DNA from: Pectobacterium parmentieri | GTDB taxonomy: Bacteria; Pseudomonadota; Gammaproteobacteria; Enterobacterales; Enterobacteriaceae | Direction: 5' to 3' | Length of the DNA stretch: 64,000 nucleotides | Assembly (NCBI RefSeq): GCF_001742145.1 | Contig: NZ_CP015749.1 | Span: 3,534,001 to 3,598,000 of the forward strand | Shown: positions 25,388-35,673 of the stretch, piece by piece | Numbering within the stretch: position 1 is the stretch's first letter | Layout: every line of letters starts with the position of its first letter | Translations under genes and position numbers: made by a program | The notes under the pieces: model-generated | Told to the model about the DNA's origin: nothing | The model's input: the letters and a program-made list of their open reading frames with translations, nothing else | Databases searched by the model: none

Positions 25388-28300
25388 TCAAGCCCCTTTC
25401 AACATATCAAATACCACCCGCGCAAACCCTTTTGCCAGTTCAGGATTAGACAGATATTGCATCATCATGGCCTGTTGGGCGTCATTGCTATCCAGCACCG
25501 CGTCATCAATGGCTTTAGGGAAATCGCCCAGCATGGCTTGTTCACGAGTGTTGTTCGCAATCTGCGTCATCACCGCCTGATTTTCTGATAACTTGTCGCG
25601 CACGCTAAAGGCATAATTAATCATGTCTTTATCGGTAAGATTATCAGTAATAAACAGCTCATTAAGACGTGCCAGAATATGCGACAGAAACTCTTCTTTC
25701 TTATCCTTCGGCTTGGCTGTGCCAATGTCATTGCCCGGCTTTATGCCATATTCTTCGGCATCTTCCTGAAGTTTCAGATGCTGCTCGTGGATTTTCGACA
25801 AGCGGTAATGGCTCATCTCCACATTGCTTAAATCAACCTCATCTTCTTCCACATTTTGTTCATGTAGCAATGGCCGTAGATGGCGGGCAAACAGACTGAG
25901 CTTCTCCAGTTCCTTGTCATCGAACTCAACGATTTGTGACATAAACTCGTAGAAACGGACAAAACTACCGAGATCTTTCTTGAAGATATCCAACTTGTCT
26001 TTTTCCAACTTGCAGTCTTTAAAACTGTTTTCAGCATTGGTAATCAGCACCACATCATTGGTTTTTTTCGTGCGCTCAAAGATTTCTTTAGCCAACACAT
26101 AGGCATCAATGGCCGAGGTATATCGCTTTTTCCAGCGCTCAACAGCGGGTTTACAAATATTGCTAATTGCCGCGTTGGATTTGTTTTTGGTAAAGAATGC
26201 GTCGCAGAATTGCTCAACTTCATTCCATAAGAAAATACCGCTGGCGCGAAGTTTCTCGAATAGCTCGAAGACTAACTGTGGGTCGCTGACATCTGTCAGT
26301 TCGGCGGTCTGATAATAAGGCTTAAAAGCCCCCAGGATATCATCCGGTTCATTGTAGAAATCGAGTACGAAGGTGCCAAACTGCGCTTTGCTTGGATAAA
26401 CACGATTCAGGCGCGAGAGTGTTTGTACGCACTCCACACCGCCAAGGGGCTTATCCACATACATCGCGCACAGCTTGGGCTGGTCAAAACCCGTCTGAAA
26501 TTTATTGGCGACCAGCATCACCTGATAATCATCGCTATCAAAAGCGTTGCGCATATCCCGTCCTTTAAGACCGGGATTCATATTGGTTTCAGTGAACTTT
26601 CTATTTAACAGCGCGAGACTATTTTGATCGCCTTCAGCAAATTCCACTTCGCCTGAAAACGCCACCATCGCGTTAATTTTCTGGTAGTGGTTCTCAGCAA
26701 TATACTGATCAAACGCCAGCTTGTAGCGCACCGCCGCTTTACGTGAACTGGTCACGACCATGGCCTTCGCCTGTCCGCCGAGTAAATGCATAACGTTTTT
26801 TCGGTAGTGCTCAACAATCACTTTTACTTTTTGTGAAACGTTATGTTCGTGCAACGTCACCCACTGGTTCAGCTTAATTTTGGCCTTTTTACTGTCCACT
26901 TCCCTGTCGGGATCATCCAGCTTTTGCAGCAGCTTATACGCCACTTTGTAGTTGGTGTAGTTCTTCAGCACATCAAGAATAAAGCCTTCTTCAATGGCCT
27001 GGCGCATCGAATAAACGTGGAATGCTTCCGGCTTATTCGTCTTGGATGCAGGTTCAAGTGGATTAGGACGACGACCAAACAGCTCCAGCGTTTTGGCTTT
27101 TGGCGTAGCGGTAAATGCATAAAAATTAAGATTATTACTGCCTTTTCGCGCGGCAACGGTGGCACCCAAAATATCTTCCGACGACAGCACCACATCATCA
27201 TCCGCTTCTTCGGTCATCAGCACTTCTTTTAGCTGACGCGCCGTGGAACCGCTTTGAGAAGAGTGCGCCTCGTCAGCAATCACCGCATATTTGCGCTGCT
27301 TGAGGCTGACGCTGTTTTCGATCGCTTTAAGCACAAACGGGAAGGTCTGGATGGTAACAATAATAATCGGCTGGGAGTTTTCCAGCGCACTGGCGAGCTT
27401 CTCTGATTTAGAGCCGTCGCCTTCTTTATTATTAATGCGCCCGACGACACCATCCGCATGTTCAAACTGGTAAATCGTATCCTGAAGCTGATCGTCTAAT
27501 ACCGTTCGGTCGGTGACAACAATAACCGAGTGGAACTGTTTTTCGCCTTTCTCATCATAGAGCGTAGAAAGCTGGTGAGCCGTCCAGGCAATAGAATTGG
27601 ACTTACCGGAACCCGCACTGTGTTGAATAAGGTATTTATTACCGGTGCCTTCTTCCGTGGCGGCGCGAATCAGTTTATTTACCACATCCCACTGGTGATA
27701 ACGCGGGAAAATTAAACTCTCTTTTTTAACTTTTAGCCCGTTCCAGTCTTCTTTCTCTTCAATTTGCAAATGCACAAAACGCGCAAGAATGTTCAGCAAA
27801 TTGTCCGGCAGCAGAACTTCATTCCACAAGTAGCTGGTGGCGTACTCGTTGGCATCTTCGGGAATATCGTTCCCTGCCCCGCCGTCTGCTGTGCCTTTAT
27901 TAAAAGGCAGGAAGAAGGTGTCATCGCCAGCTAATTTCGTGGCCATAAACACGTCATATTGGCTGACGGCAAAGTGCACCAACGCACCACGTTTGAAGGT
28001 CAGCAGCGGTTCAGGCTTATTGGTTACCGGGTCTTTCGGCAAACGCGTTTTCCTATATTGTTTAATCGCGTTTTGTACCGCCTGCTTAAACTCGGATTTC
28101 AATTCCAGCGTCGCTATCGGCAGGCCATTAACAAACAGCACCAGATCGATACGCCACTTTTTGGCCTTTGAACCGGTTTCTTCAAACACGGCGTTCGACG
28201 CATACGGGCTATAAACCAGTTCCGGCACAATACGGCAGATATTCTGCTGATAACGCGCCAGCGTTTCCGGGTTTAAATTATGTTCGGGCTTAAACTGGCA

Positions 28301-28636
28301 TAACGTAAAACGCGCATTGCGGATCTTCAGTGCATTGCGCAATACGCCCAGCGTACCGTAGGTGCGTGAGAGTTTATCGGTAGCGTTGATATCGGCTTTT
28401 TTAAGCTGAGCCTCCAGCGCATCAAGGAAATGGCGCTCGGTATCGGTAGGGAAAACCTTAACCAGCGTTTCCCATTCCAGTGGCTGGGTTGTTTTAACGA
28501 AAGTCAGCACATCTTGCGAATACAGCGCACGTTCACGATCGTAGCCATCACCTTTGCCGACGATCCAGCCATGCTCAACCATCTGTGCAATCATTTCACT
28601 TTGGAAGATGGCTTCTTTGGTCGAGTCCATGCTCAT
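25388..28636 (-). CDS. hsdR: Type I restriction enzyme, R (restriction/translocase) subunit
   Basis: A 1082-residue HsdR. The N-terminal nuclease shows the PD-(D/E)xK core in WRIDLVLFVNGLPIATLELK (about 160-180). A superfamily 2 helicase motor follows, with Walker A HSAGSGKSNS (about residue 340) and DEAHSSQSG (about 455). A TSRKAAVRYK segment and QTGFDQPKLC further on represent later motor motifs. The C-terminal helical region binds the methylase core. Its ATG overlaps the hsdS stop (ATGA). It cuts DNA lacking the HsdS-directed methylation. The gene looks intact. Confidence 0.95.
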   Translation of the reverse strand: MSMDSTKEAIFQSEMIAQMVEHGWIVGKGDGYDRERALYSQDVLTFVKTTQPLEWETLVKVFPTDTERHFLDALEAQLKKADINATDKLSRTYGTLGVLRNALKIRNARFTLCQFKPEHNLNPETLARYQQNICRIVPELVYSPYASNAVFEETGSKAKKWRIDLVLFVNGLPIATLELKSEFKQAVQNAIKQYRKTRLPKDPVTNKPEPLLTFKRGALVHFAVSQYDVFMATKLAGDDTFFLPFNKGTADGGAGNDIPEDANEYATSYLWNEVLLPDNLLNILARFVHLQIEEKEDWNGLKVKKESLIFPRYHQWDVVNKLIRAATEEGTGNKYLIQHSAGSGKSNSIAWTAHQLSTLYDEKGEKQFHSVIVVTDRTVLDDQLQDTIYQFEHADGVVGRINNKEGDGSKSEKLASALENSQPIIIVTIQTFPFVLKAIENSVSLKQRKYAVIADEAHSSQSGSTARQLKEVLMTEEADDDVVLSSEDILGATVAARKGSNNLNFYAFTATPKAKTLELFGRRPNPLEPASKTNKPEAFHVYSMRQAIEEGFILDVLKNYTNYKVAYKLLQKLDDPDREVDSKKAKIKLNQWVTLHEHNVSQKVKVIVEHYRKNVMHLLGGQAKAMVVTSSRKAAVRYKLAFDQYIAENHYQKINAMVAFSGEVEFAEGDQNSLALLNRKFTETNMNPGLKGRDMRNAFDSDDYQVMLVANKFQTGFDQPKLCAMYVDKPLGGVECVQTLSRLNRVYPSKAQFGTFVLDFYNEPDDILGAFKPYYQTAELTDVSDPQLVFELFEKLRASGIFLWNEVEQFCDAFFTKNKSNAAISNICKPAVERWKKRYTSAIDAYVLAKEIFERTKKTNDVVLITNAENSFKDCKLEKDKLDIFKKDLGSFVRFYEFMSQIVEFDDKELEKLSLFARHLRPLLHEQNVEEDEVDLSNVEMSHYRLSKIHEQHLKLQEDAEEYGIKPGNDIGTAKPKDKKEEFLSHILARLNELFITDNLTDKDMINYAFSVRDKLSENQAVMTQIANNTREQAMLGDFPKAIDDAVLDSNDAQQAMMMQYLSNPELAKGFARVVFDMLKGA

Positions 28637-30060
28637 GCATTCACCTCCGGTGATTCCTCAATGTTTGCCATTTCGCTATTCACCGGCGCAACCCAGTCGC
28701 GTACGTCGATTTTGCCAGTGACGGCAGCGGAGATTAGGGCGGTGCGGCGTTCTTGTAAGTATTTAATTGCTGCCTCGCTATGAGCCTCAAGGTTATCAAA
28801 ATTCAAATTATAATTCTGAATATATTCTACAATTTCAACTTGTTCAGATAATGGGGGGCGAGCATATTTAAAATCCAACATATCGGAAACATTAAGGCTT
28901 GCTTGGTTCGCTGTTCCATGCGCATGTAGATCTAAGTGGTCACGGTATACATCAGTTTGTATCAGGAAAAATAAATAAAATTGGTCTAAGACGTTAGAGG
29001 AAGATGAGAATACAACTGTATTTTGATTTAAAAGAGCACCATCAAGTTCAATAGGAATATATCCTAATTGCCCAACAGCACTGTTTTTCACATCAGGATT
29101 ACTACCGACAGTACTTAATACTATATCACCAAATTTTAATATAGCCTTCGGATAATCCTCAGAAAATTTTTCTGGCAAAAAAACATCTGAGCAATGTATA
29201 GTCTTTTTCTTAATATCACTCGCTTTTACAACTCGTATACCAGAATCACTAAAATCAGTTGATTTAAATGCAATACCTTTTCGAGTAGATACATTGCTTT
29301 TTAATTGAGAAATAACCCAATGCTCAGGCACCTCCCCCAACCACTCAATACCAGAGTCTTTCATCGGCACATTTGGGTTTAACCCTTTATTCACGGCATG
29401 ACTAATCACGGCCTGACGTTTTTCTTTCAGCAGCTCAATCAGTTGTTGTTGTTTTTCGATTAGATTATCTATCTTTGCGGTTTCGTGATTGAGAAATGCT
29501 GATATTTTTCCTTGCTCATTCTCAGATGGAAGCCATATTGAAATATTTCTTAAAATTGCTTGAGTTATGCTAAATACCTTAACACCTTTTACAGCATGCC
29601 TTACTTGAGCTCTTAACTCTTTGCAATCTAAAAGATAAGCGTAGAAACGACTATTATTTCTTTTTAATGGGCGAGCAATAATAGTGTGATATCCTGCAAA
29701 AGTTGTAACATTACTGATTAACTGCGTAAAATTACCAGAACCTTCAATATCTTCGGATGTATCAGCAAAAACAACATCCCCCTTAATTAAAAGTGAGGTA
29801 GTGTTATTTTTGAGATATGTTTCACTTACACATTTTAATGGGTGTTCCTGAGGATCAACCTCAAATCCATATTTTGAATGTACTTCACCATAATTGACAC
29901 ATGGAATCCCCTCATCCTGAAGATTTTCTTTCGTAATGGTAAGCCCTTTACCAAAAGTAAACATATACCTCAATTTACTTAACTGCCAATGCTCAGGGAT
30001 TTTTCCCAACCACTCAACCCCAGAATCCTTATATTCAGGATATGCCTTATACTTAGCCAT
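28633..30060 (-). CDS. hsdS: Type I restriction enzyme, S (specificity) subunit
   Basis: A 475-residue HsdS with two half-sites. Each target-recognition domain opens with the repeated motif KDSG(V/I)EWLG(K/E)(I/V)PEHW (near residues 11 and 230). The conserved helices (KIDNLIEKQQQLIELLKEKRQ near 190-215, and LEAHSEAAIKYLQERRTALI near the C-terminus) form the central coiled spacers that bind HsdM. The recognition domains are A+T-rich compared with hsdM and hsdR, as expected for a recombining specificity gene. The target sequence cannot be read from the protein. It overlaps both neighbours by one to four bases. Confidence 0.95.
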   Translation of the reverse strand: MAKYKAYPEYKDSGVEWLGKIPEHWQLSKLRYMFTFGKGLTITKENLQDEGIPCVNYGEVHSKYGFEVDPQEHPLKCVSETYLKNNTTSLLIKGDVVFADTSEDIEGSGNFTQLISNVTTFAGYHTIIARPLKRNNSRFYAYLLDCKELRAQVRHAVKGVKVFSITQAILRNISIWLPSENEQGKISAFLNHETAKIDNLIEKQQQLIELLKEKRQAVISHAVNKGLNPNVPMKDSGIEWLGEVPEHWVISQLKSNVSTRKGIAFKSTDFSDSGIRVVKASDIKKKTIHCSDVFLPEKFSEDYPKAILKFGDIVLSTVGSNPDVKNSAVGQLGYIPIELDGALLNQNTVVFSSSSNVLDQFYLFFLIQTDVYRDHLDLHAHGTANQASLNVSDMLDFKYARPPLSEQVEIVEYIQNYNLNFDNLEAHSEAAIKYLQERRTALISAAVTGKIDVRDWVAPVNSEMANIEESPEVNA

Positions 30061-32423
30061 CAGGAATGTACCTCCTGCAACAGCTTCATTATCTCGGTGC
30101 TGACCGCATCCAGATCGGCATCAATCTCTTCCAGCGGGCGCGGTGGCTGATAAACGTAGAAATGACGGTTAAACGGAATCTCATAGCCGACAACACCAAT
30201 ATCACCGTCTTTGGCATCGCGCTTATCGGCATTAATCCAGGCATCAGCAACGTGCGGCAGTACTTCCACTTTGAAGTAGTCTTCAATCAGCGTGCTGGTA
30301 GCAATCTGAGGATTTAACGGTACGTTCTCGTTATCACGTAGATCGCCATCTTGCTCGAACTCCACCACTTTCCCCTGGTACTCAAACGCACCATACAGCG
30401 GCTGAGCCGCCTCTTTCAGCACTTTCTTCACCACCGACTCAGCGGCCGGGTTTTTCGTGGTAATCGCGTCGATAAACTGTTTGTTCTCTTTCGTATCCAG
30501 CTTAACGCCTGCGGTTTTAATTGCGCCTTTCAGGGTAAGCTGGAACTGGTTAAAGTCGTCGCTGACCTGCGTTTTCCCACCGCCTTGTGTGCCTAACGCC
30601 GCTTGAATCTGCTGCGCTTTTTCCATTAACGCACGCTGCGCCAGCCATAATTTGATGTCCAGCAGGTCTTTAATTTGCTTCTCTTTCAGCTCGGCAAATT
30701 CAGCTTTAATAATCGCGCGAGCTTCCGCTTCAATTTCTGCAAAATCCCCGTAGTAAGCGTCCTGCCACTGCGAAGCGAATTCGTCATACAGACGTTCCAT
30801 CGGGGCATTAAACGGCTTCGGCGCAAAGCGCAAGCTGGCAATCGCTGCATCGGTAATCTGTGCAGACAGACGCAGCGGGCGCTCGATGGTCAGGCGTCGA
30901 TACCCAAAATCAGTACTGCTGAAGATTTTGCTGGCGAAGGTTTTCGGGGCCTCCGTTTTAGCCGTTGCAGACTGGCGACCACGGTTAGATTTTTGCTCCG
31001 GTGCTTTTTCAAGGCCTAATGCTTCAAGAGAAATCGCCTCAACCACCTCAAAATCACCAAACGTGCGAGTGATCAGTTTGATGTCCTCTTCACCCATCAG
31101 ATTACGCTTGGAACCCAGCGACTTACGCATCTTGCCGCACAAGTTAGTGCCATCAATCAGTTGAACCTTGCCTTTACGCTCTGCCGCTTTCTTATTCGAC
31201 AGAATCCAGACATAAGTCGCAATCCCGGTGTTGTAGAACATATCCGTCGGCAGCGCGACAATGCCTTCCAGCAAATCCTCTTCCAGAATATAGCGACGGA
31301 TTTCGCTCTCGCCGCTACCCGCACCGCCGGTAAACAGCGGAGAACCGTTAAGAATAATACCGATGCGCCCACCGCCATTGATTGAACCATCTGGATTATG
31401 GGTATTACGCATTTTGCTGATCAGATGCAGAAGAAACAGCAGAGAACCATCAGAAACGCGAGGCAAGCCCGGACCAAAACGGCCGTTAAAGCCTTTCAAC
31501 TGATGCTCGTCGTTAATCTCACCTTCAATCTTTTTCCAGTCCACACCAAACGGTGGATTCGACAGCATGTAGTCGAACTGGTCCTGCGGTAACTGATCGT
31601 TAGAAAGGGTGTTGCCCAGTTTGATACGGCTAACATCTTGCCCTTTAATCAGCATATCGGCTTTACAGATGGCGTAAGACTCGGGGTTCAGCTCCTGACC
31701 AAACGCGCGCATCACCGCATTCGGGTTAAGCTCATGCACATATTCCATCCCCGAAGAGAGGAAACCGCCCGTTCCAGCCGTCGGGTCGTAAATGGTGCGA
31801 ATGATGCCGTCTTTAGACAACGCTTCATCATCCTCCATAAACACCAGCGAGGTCGTTAAACGCACGATATCGCGTGGAGTAAAGTGCTCCCCTGCTGTTT
31901 CATTCGAACTTTCCGCAAAACGTCGGATGAGCTCTTCAAACACCAGCCCCATTTCATAGTTGGAAATAGCCTTCGGACTTAGGTCCGTCGTGGCGAATTT
32001 TTTAACAATTTTGAACAGTAAATTGGCGTCATCCAGCAGGCCAACAAACTCACTAAATTTAAAGTGTTCGAAGATTTCACGCGCATCCTTAGAGAAACAC
32101 TGAACATAGTTCTCCAGATTCGCCTTAATGTCGTTCTGCCCCATCTTGCCAAGATCCATCGGCGAGGTATTAAAGAACGACAGGCCATTCGTGGCGCGTA
32201 ACAAAAACTTCTCTCTCCCTTCTTCCGGCAAAGGGCTGGCCTTTAATTTTTCAGCCTCCGCCACCACCGCTTCTTTACTCGCGGCTAACACGCACTCAAG
32301 CCGACGCAACAGAGTAAAAGGCAGAATCACGCGCCCATACTGGGATTGCTTAAAATCTCCACGAAGCAAGTCAGCAACTGACCAGATAAAGGCAGCCGTT
32401 TGAGAAAAGTTAGTGTTAGTCAT
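30060..32423 (-). CDS. hsdM: Type I restriction enzyme, M (methyltransferase) subunit
   Basis: A 787-residue HsdM, longer than the classic 500-530 residues because of a C-terminal extension. The N-terminal helical domain (about 1-150) leads to the S-adenosylmethionine motif DPTAGTGGF (about 213) and the catalytic NPPFG (about 291) of N6-adenine methyltransferases. The region after about 480 ([20 protein letters not shown] onwards) is an additional helical part found in one HsdM subgroup. AAGGA precedes the ATG. It is first in the hsdM-hsdS-hsdR-rhuM operon. Confidence 0.95.
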   Translation of the reverse strand: MTNTNFSQTAAFIWSVADLLRGDFKQSQYGRVILPFTLLRRLECVLAASKEAVVAEAEKLKASPLPEEGREKFLLRATNGLSFFNTSPMDLGKMGQNDIKANLENYVQCFSKDAREIFEHFKFSEFVGLLDDANLLFKIVKKFATTDLSPKAISNYEMGLVFEELIRRFAESSNETAGEHFTPRDIVRLTTSLVFMEDDEALSKDGIIRTIYDPTAGTGGFLSSGMEYVHELNPNAVMRAFGQELNPESYAICKADMLIKGQDVSRIKLGNTLSNDQLPQDQFDYMLSNPPFGVDWKKIEGEINDEHQLKGFNGRFGPGLPRVSDGSLLFLLHLISKMRNTHNPDGSINGGGRIGIILNGSPLFTGGAGSGESEIRRYILEEDLLEGIVALPTDMFYNTGIATYVWILSNKKAAERKGKVQLIDGTNLCGKMRKSLGSKRNLMGEEDIKLITRTFGDFEVVEAISLEALGLEKAPEQKSNRGRQSATAKTEAPKTFASKIFSSTDFGYRRLTIERPLRLSAQITDAAIASLRFAPKPFNAPMERLYDEFASQWQDAYYGDFAEIEAEARAIIKAEFAELKEKQIKDLLDIKLWLAQRALMEKAQQIQAALGTQGGGKTQVSDDFNQFQLTLKGAIKTAGVKLDTKENKQFIDAITTKNPAAESVVKKVLKEAAQPLYGAFEYQGKVVEFEQDGDLRDNENVPLNPQIATSTLIEDYFKVEVLPHVADAWINADKRDAKDGDIGVVGYEIPFNRHFYVYQPPRPLEEIDADLDAVSTEIMKLLQEVHS

Positions 32424-32770
32424 GAAAATCCTTAGAAGAGATCACTGCCATAGCGCAAAGATGCCCAAGCATAAATTCAGTTTTAGAATGTAATTCACAA
32501 AATAATACCCGCAACGAAGGTTATCGCAAACGATACAGGGCAACGAAATGAACACTGAGGTTGGGCAATGACTTAACCAGCGCTAAGCATTCGACTGTTG
32601 CAGGCCAAAATGGCCGAATATTTCTAAATATCCTGAGCGGCATATTGATATAAAAAATCCGACAGTAACCACAACAAAAAAATAAACGACATTCTTCACC
32701 TACGCAAAAATCAGTGGAGAATGCCATTTATGTGAAATTTTTCAGAACAGATGCAGGAAAAGAAAAGTTT
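32424..32770. promoter_or_regulatory. Upstream region of the hsd operon
   Basis: A 347-base A+T-rich gap between the integrase and hsdM. It should contain the hsdM promoter. An imperfect inverted repeat, CATTCTTCAC near 32692 and GTGGAGAATG near 32714, could be an operator or int-side regulatory site. No gene is supported. Confidence 0.35.
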
Positions 32771-34033
32771 CTATTTTAGTTGATTACTAACCTTCCCAAA
32801 ATCAAACGCACTAACCGCCTTCTCGCGATTCGCATCGAGAAAATCCGCCCACCATTGCAGCATCAGCTTGCGTTCGTCCAAGTGCTCCGCTTTGTGGATG
32901 TAAGCTGCTCGTACCGAGTTACGTTCCATATGGCTCATCTGCCGTTCCACCGCGTCCCTCGACCATAACCCCGATTCAATCAGCGAGCTACAGGCCATTG
33001 TCCTGAAGCCGTGTCCGCAGACTTCAACCTTGGTATCATACCCCATAACCCGCAGAGCCTTATTCACCGTATTTTCACTCATTGGCTTACGCGGATCGTG
33101 ATCGCCAATAAAGATCAGTTCATGATCGCCGCTGAATTGCTGTATTTGCTTCAGGATAACTAAAGCCTGTCGGGACAGTGGCACCAAGTGCGGAGTACGC
33201 ATCTTAGAACCACGATGAGAGTGCTTCACCCCTTCTATGGGTTCACGTTCAGGGGGAATGGTCCACATTGATGTTTCAAAATCGATTTCCGACCAACGGG
33301 CAAAGCGCAGTTCGCTGGAGCGGATAAAGATCAATAGCGTCAACTCGACCGCCAGACGCGTTAACGGCCTGCCAGTGTAGCTATCGATGCGCTGAAGCAG
33401 TTCGGGAGTATGCTTTAGTTCCAGTGCAGGGCGATGCTGTCGATTGCTGGACGCCACAGCGCCCGCCATTTCCTGCGCGAGGTTGTAGTCAATTAATCCG
33501 CTTTGTACCGCGTAGCGCATTATTGCGGTTGTACGTTGCTGAAGTCGTGATGCCACTTCAAGACGGCCTGATTGTTCAACCACCTTGATCGGGGCTAACA
33601 GGTCACGCGTTTTGAGTTCAGCAATCTTGCGTTTACCGATAGCGAAGAAAAGATTATCTTCCAGACTTTTCAGCACGCGGCGGCTGTGCTCTTCCGACCA
33701 CTTTTTATTGGTGGCATGCCATTCAATGGCAACTTCTTGAAAGGTCAGCGCCTCGCTCTGTTCAATCTTATCGGATTTCTTTTTATCACCAGGGTCACTG
33801 CCGTTCGCCAGCAGCTTACGCGCTTCATCACGACGCGCTCTTGCATCGGCCAGAGAGACATCAGGATAAACACCCAGTGCCAACATCTTCTGCTTGCCGC
33901 CAAAGCGATACTGTAAGCGCCAGTACTTTGAACCATTAGGATGAATCAGCAGATGCATGCCGTTGCCGTCGGTAAGCTTGTATTGCTTATCGGCAGGCTT
34001 GGCTGTTCTGACTTTGATATCAGTAAGCGCCAT
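32771..34033 (-). CDS. P4-type tyrosine integrase of leuX island A
   Basis: A 420-residue integrase with the DUF4102-like N-terminal arm domain (MALTDIKVRTAKPADKQYKL), a SAM-like core-binding domain and a catalytic domain. The active-site residues are visible: Arg in RSSELRFARW (about 240), HGFRTMA (about 340) and Tyr in RAAYIHKAEH (about 376). It is closely related to the integrase at 45813-47066, with long identical segments. It sits next to a degenerate leuX 3' end at 34220-34239, so it is the integrase of the older or inner island. Confidence 0.95.
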   Translation of the reverse strand: MALTDIKVRTAKPADKQYKLTDGNGMHLLIHPNGSKYWRLQYRFGGKQKMLALGVYPDVSLADARARRDEARKLLANGSDPGDKKKSDKIEQSEALTFQEVAIEWHATNKKWSEEHSRRVLKSLEDNLFFAIGKRKIAELKTRDLLAPIKVVEQSGRLEVASRLQQRTTAIMRYAVQSGLIDYNLAQEMAGAVASSNRQHRPALELKHTPELLQRIDSYTGRPLTRLAVELTLLIFIRSSELRFARWSEIDFETSMWTIPPEREPIEGVKHSHRGSKMRTPHLVPLSRQALVILKQIQQFSGDHELIFIGDHDPRKPMSENTVNKALRVMGYDTKVEVCGHGFRTMACSSLIESGLWSRDAVERQMSHMERNSVRAAYIHKAEHLDERKLMLQWWADFLDANREKAVSAFDFGKVSNQLK

Positions 34034-34047
34034 GTTTAGGCCCTCCC

Positions 34048-34106
34048 TGTTGGTATATGCATTATCGAACCGGAAATACCATCATCTGTACCAACAACTG
34101 TTGGTA
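34048..34106. promoter_or_regulatory. Repeated TGTTGGTA sites upstream of integrase A
   Basis: TGTTGGTA occurs at 34048-34055 and 34099-34106, with an inverted copy, TACCAACA, at 34089-34096. A near copy, TGTTGGTG, overlaps the att remnant at 34217-34224. The spacing and repetition fit arm-type integrase or excisionase binding sites and/or the int operator. Confidence 0.45.
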
Positions 34107-34189
34107 GATGTACGTTGAAGTCGGTTGACCCTGAGAGAGTTAATATAGCGGGAAAGGGGGATAAATACTGGATTTTAGGCATAAAAAAA

Positions 34190-34205
34190 GACCTCAGTTG
34201 AGGTC
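34190..34205 (-). terminator. Relic of the leuX terminator at the island junction
   Basis: GACCTCAGTTGAGGTC forms a stem that on the minus strand is followed by seven T. Its position relative to the att remnant (about 15 bases) copies the terminator that follows the intact leuX gene at 47249-47272. Confidence 0.55.
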
Positions 34206-34219
34206 TATTTACATACTGT

Positions 34220-34239
34220 TGGTGCGAAGGCCGGACTCG
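34220..34239 (-). other. att remnant: degenerate leuX 3' end
   Basis: TGGTGCGAAGGCCGGACTCG matches the 3' end of leuX (47287-47307) except for one missing C. The match covers the CCA end and the T-arm side of the tRNA, the classic attachment core of P4-type integrases. It marks the junction between island A (left) and island B (right). Confidence 0.75.
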
Positions 34240-34507
34240 CCACCAAATATATTTACTTGATTCTTAATGAATTTAAAAAATAAATAAAATAAATGACCAC
34301 CATACCGACCCCCATAATACTTTATGCAACACGGAATTAACCACTATATACAGTAGATAAGAAGGAAGAACAGCCTTCTTCATATCAAAATAGGTTAACA
34401 AATCTGAAGGATCGCTAAAGCCCACGGCAAAGAGCTGCGCCTGCACACTATGGAAAGGAAAACTGAAAATGTGAGGCCGCTGAGCCAGCTACAGCGACAT
34501 GTCGGAA

Positions 34508-34787
34508 GAAGTGAGCATGTATTAAAGGCCTGCTGAAGAAAAGCACCATCACGGCGCAGGATATCTAGACCGCAATCTGGCTGCTGTGCAAATCCGGCTG
34601 CACCAGCAATGAGCTCGAGTTCTGGCTGTTCCAGATGCAACGCGAAAGCGCCACCAGCAGCCTAGTGTTCTGCACAGAGGCTGAGAGCGGGCTGATGGAT
34701 CGGATGATTTGCGAGACATTAGCCAATAGTCCAAGGCTAATGAGCGAGCTGAAAATGCAGTACTTGGAGAGGTTTGAAGTAAGCTGA
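34508..34787 (+). pseudogene. Decayed phage-like open frame
   Basis: One frame reads GLLKKSTITAQDI, a TAG, then TAIWLLCKSGCTSNELEFWL through to FEVS and a stop at about 34787. The codon pattern and amino-acid composition look like a former gene, but I do not recognise the family. The rest of the 34240-34848 interval shows no gene. The region lies just inside the left end of island B. Confidence 0.35.
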
Positions 34788-34848
34788 GCATTGCAAAAGA
34801 GCTGCAGGAAGGCACACAGACTTATCGTTATCGACATGCAAGCGCCGC

Positions 34849-35673
34849 GTGGATATGTGGCTAACCGTAACGGACCCTGTGAGCAAAGCGTTTAAAGTAA
34901 ATCCTGAAAGATTCTACGCGGTAGATAAGTTCAAAAATGACCAGTTGACAAATCAAGGAAAAGGCGAAAAGATATGGTTTACTAATTCACGATATGGCGA
35001 AAAGATTATGTCAGCGTATTCTAAAAATTTGAAGCCTTGCTTTGCTATCAATAACAATTTAGATCAAATGTCTGTTGATATCTTACTATCGAGCATCGCT
35101 GATGTATTAGGGCAACTTTGGGCCAACAAGCACAAGCTTGATTCAAATTGGATTACAGGCTGTCGCGCGTATGGTTGGGTAAAAGAGTACATAGAACAAA
35201 ATCACTCTAATTTACGCGGAGTTAAGGTTGTCAGCACTGCAATGGATTTCGTCTTCTCGCTTAATGAGGTTCCATTGCAGTTTGTCACTGACAGACTGGA
35301 TCGTCCAAGAAAGCGCCACCGCCTTCTTCGCAATGAGAAAGAACAGCGCCAGATATCCATTTTCGATGAGGAAGATACCAGCAATAGTTTAATTTGGCGT
35401 GTTTATGCTGAAAGGTTTATCGATGATGTTACTGACAAAGATGCTCCACCTACTTGGATAATTACCATGGTTGGCTTGGATGAAACAGGCCGCAAGGTTA
35501 GTCTTTATGAGCATATATCTAAAGTAATTACGCCTATTTCTTCAGCGCCTGAAGATCTAAATCCAGATCAAATTAATCAGCTTCCAGCGCCTAATGAAAT
35601 ACCTCCAACTAAACTCAAGCGCAGAAGTAAAAAAGACGACAAAGACCAAAGTGGTAAAAATGCAACTCTTTGA
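34849..35673 (+). CDS. Unknown protein coupled to the XRE-ImmA peptidase
   Basis: A 274-residue soluble protein, not recognised. Features are an aromatic N-terminal half (GKGEKIWFTNSRYGEKIMSA), a stretch of basic residues RPRKRHRLLRNEK near 160, WRVYAERFIDDV near 195, and a lysine-rich tail (KRRSKKDDKDQSGKN). The start is GTG and could lie further in. The 3' end overlaps the peptidase gene by 14 bases if that gene starts at 35660, so the two are translationally coupled. It may be the substrate or effector controlled by the peptidase; this is inference from position. Confidence 0.5.
   Translation: MDMWLTVTDPVSKAFKVNPERFYAVDKFKNDQLTNQGKGEKIWFTNSRYGEKIMSAYSKNLKPCFAINNNLDQMSVDILLSSIADVLGQLWANKHKLDSNWITGCRAYGWVKEYIEQNHSNLRGVKVVSTAMDFVFSLNEVPLQFVTDRLDRPRKRHRLLRNEKEQRQISIFDEEDTSNSLIWRVYAERFIDDVTDKDAPPTWIITMVGLDETGRKVSLYEHISKVITPISSAPEDLNPDQINQLPAPNEIPPTKLKRRSKKDDKDQSGKNATL

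Noticed and set aside
32521..32727. 68-residue minus-strand frame upstream of hsdM
   Set aside because: Cysteine- and phenylalanine-rich with no ribosome-binding site, in the presumed promoter region. No support for translation.
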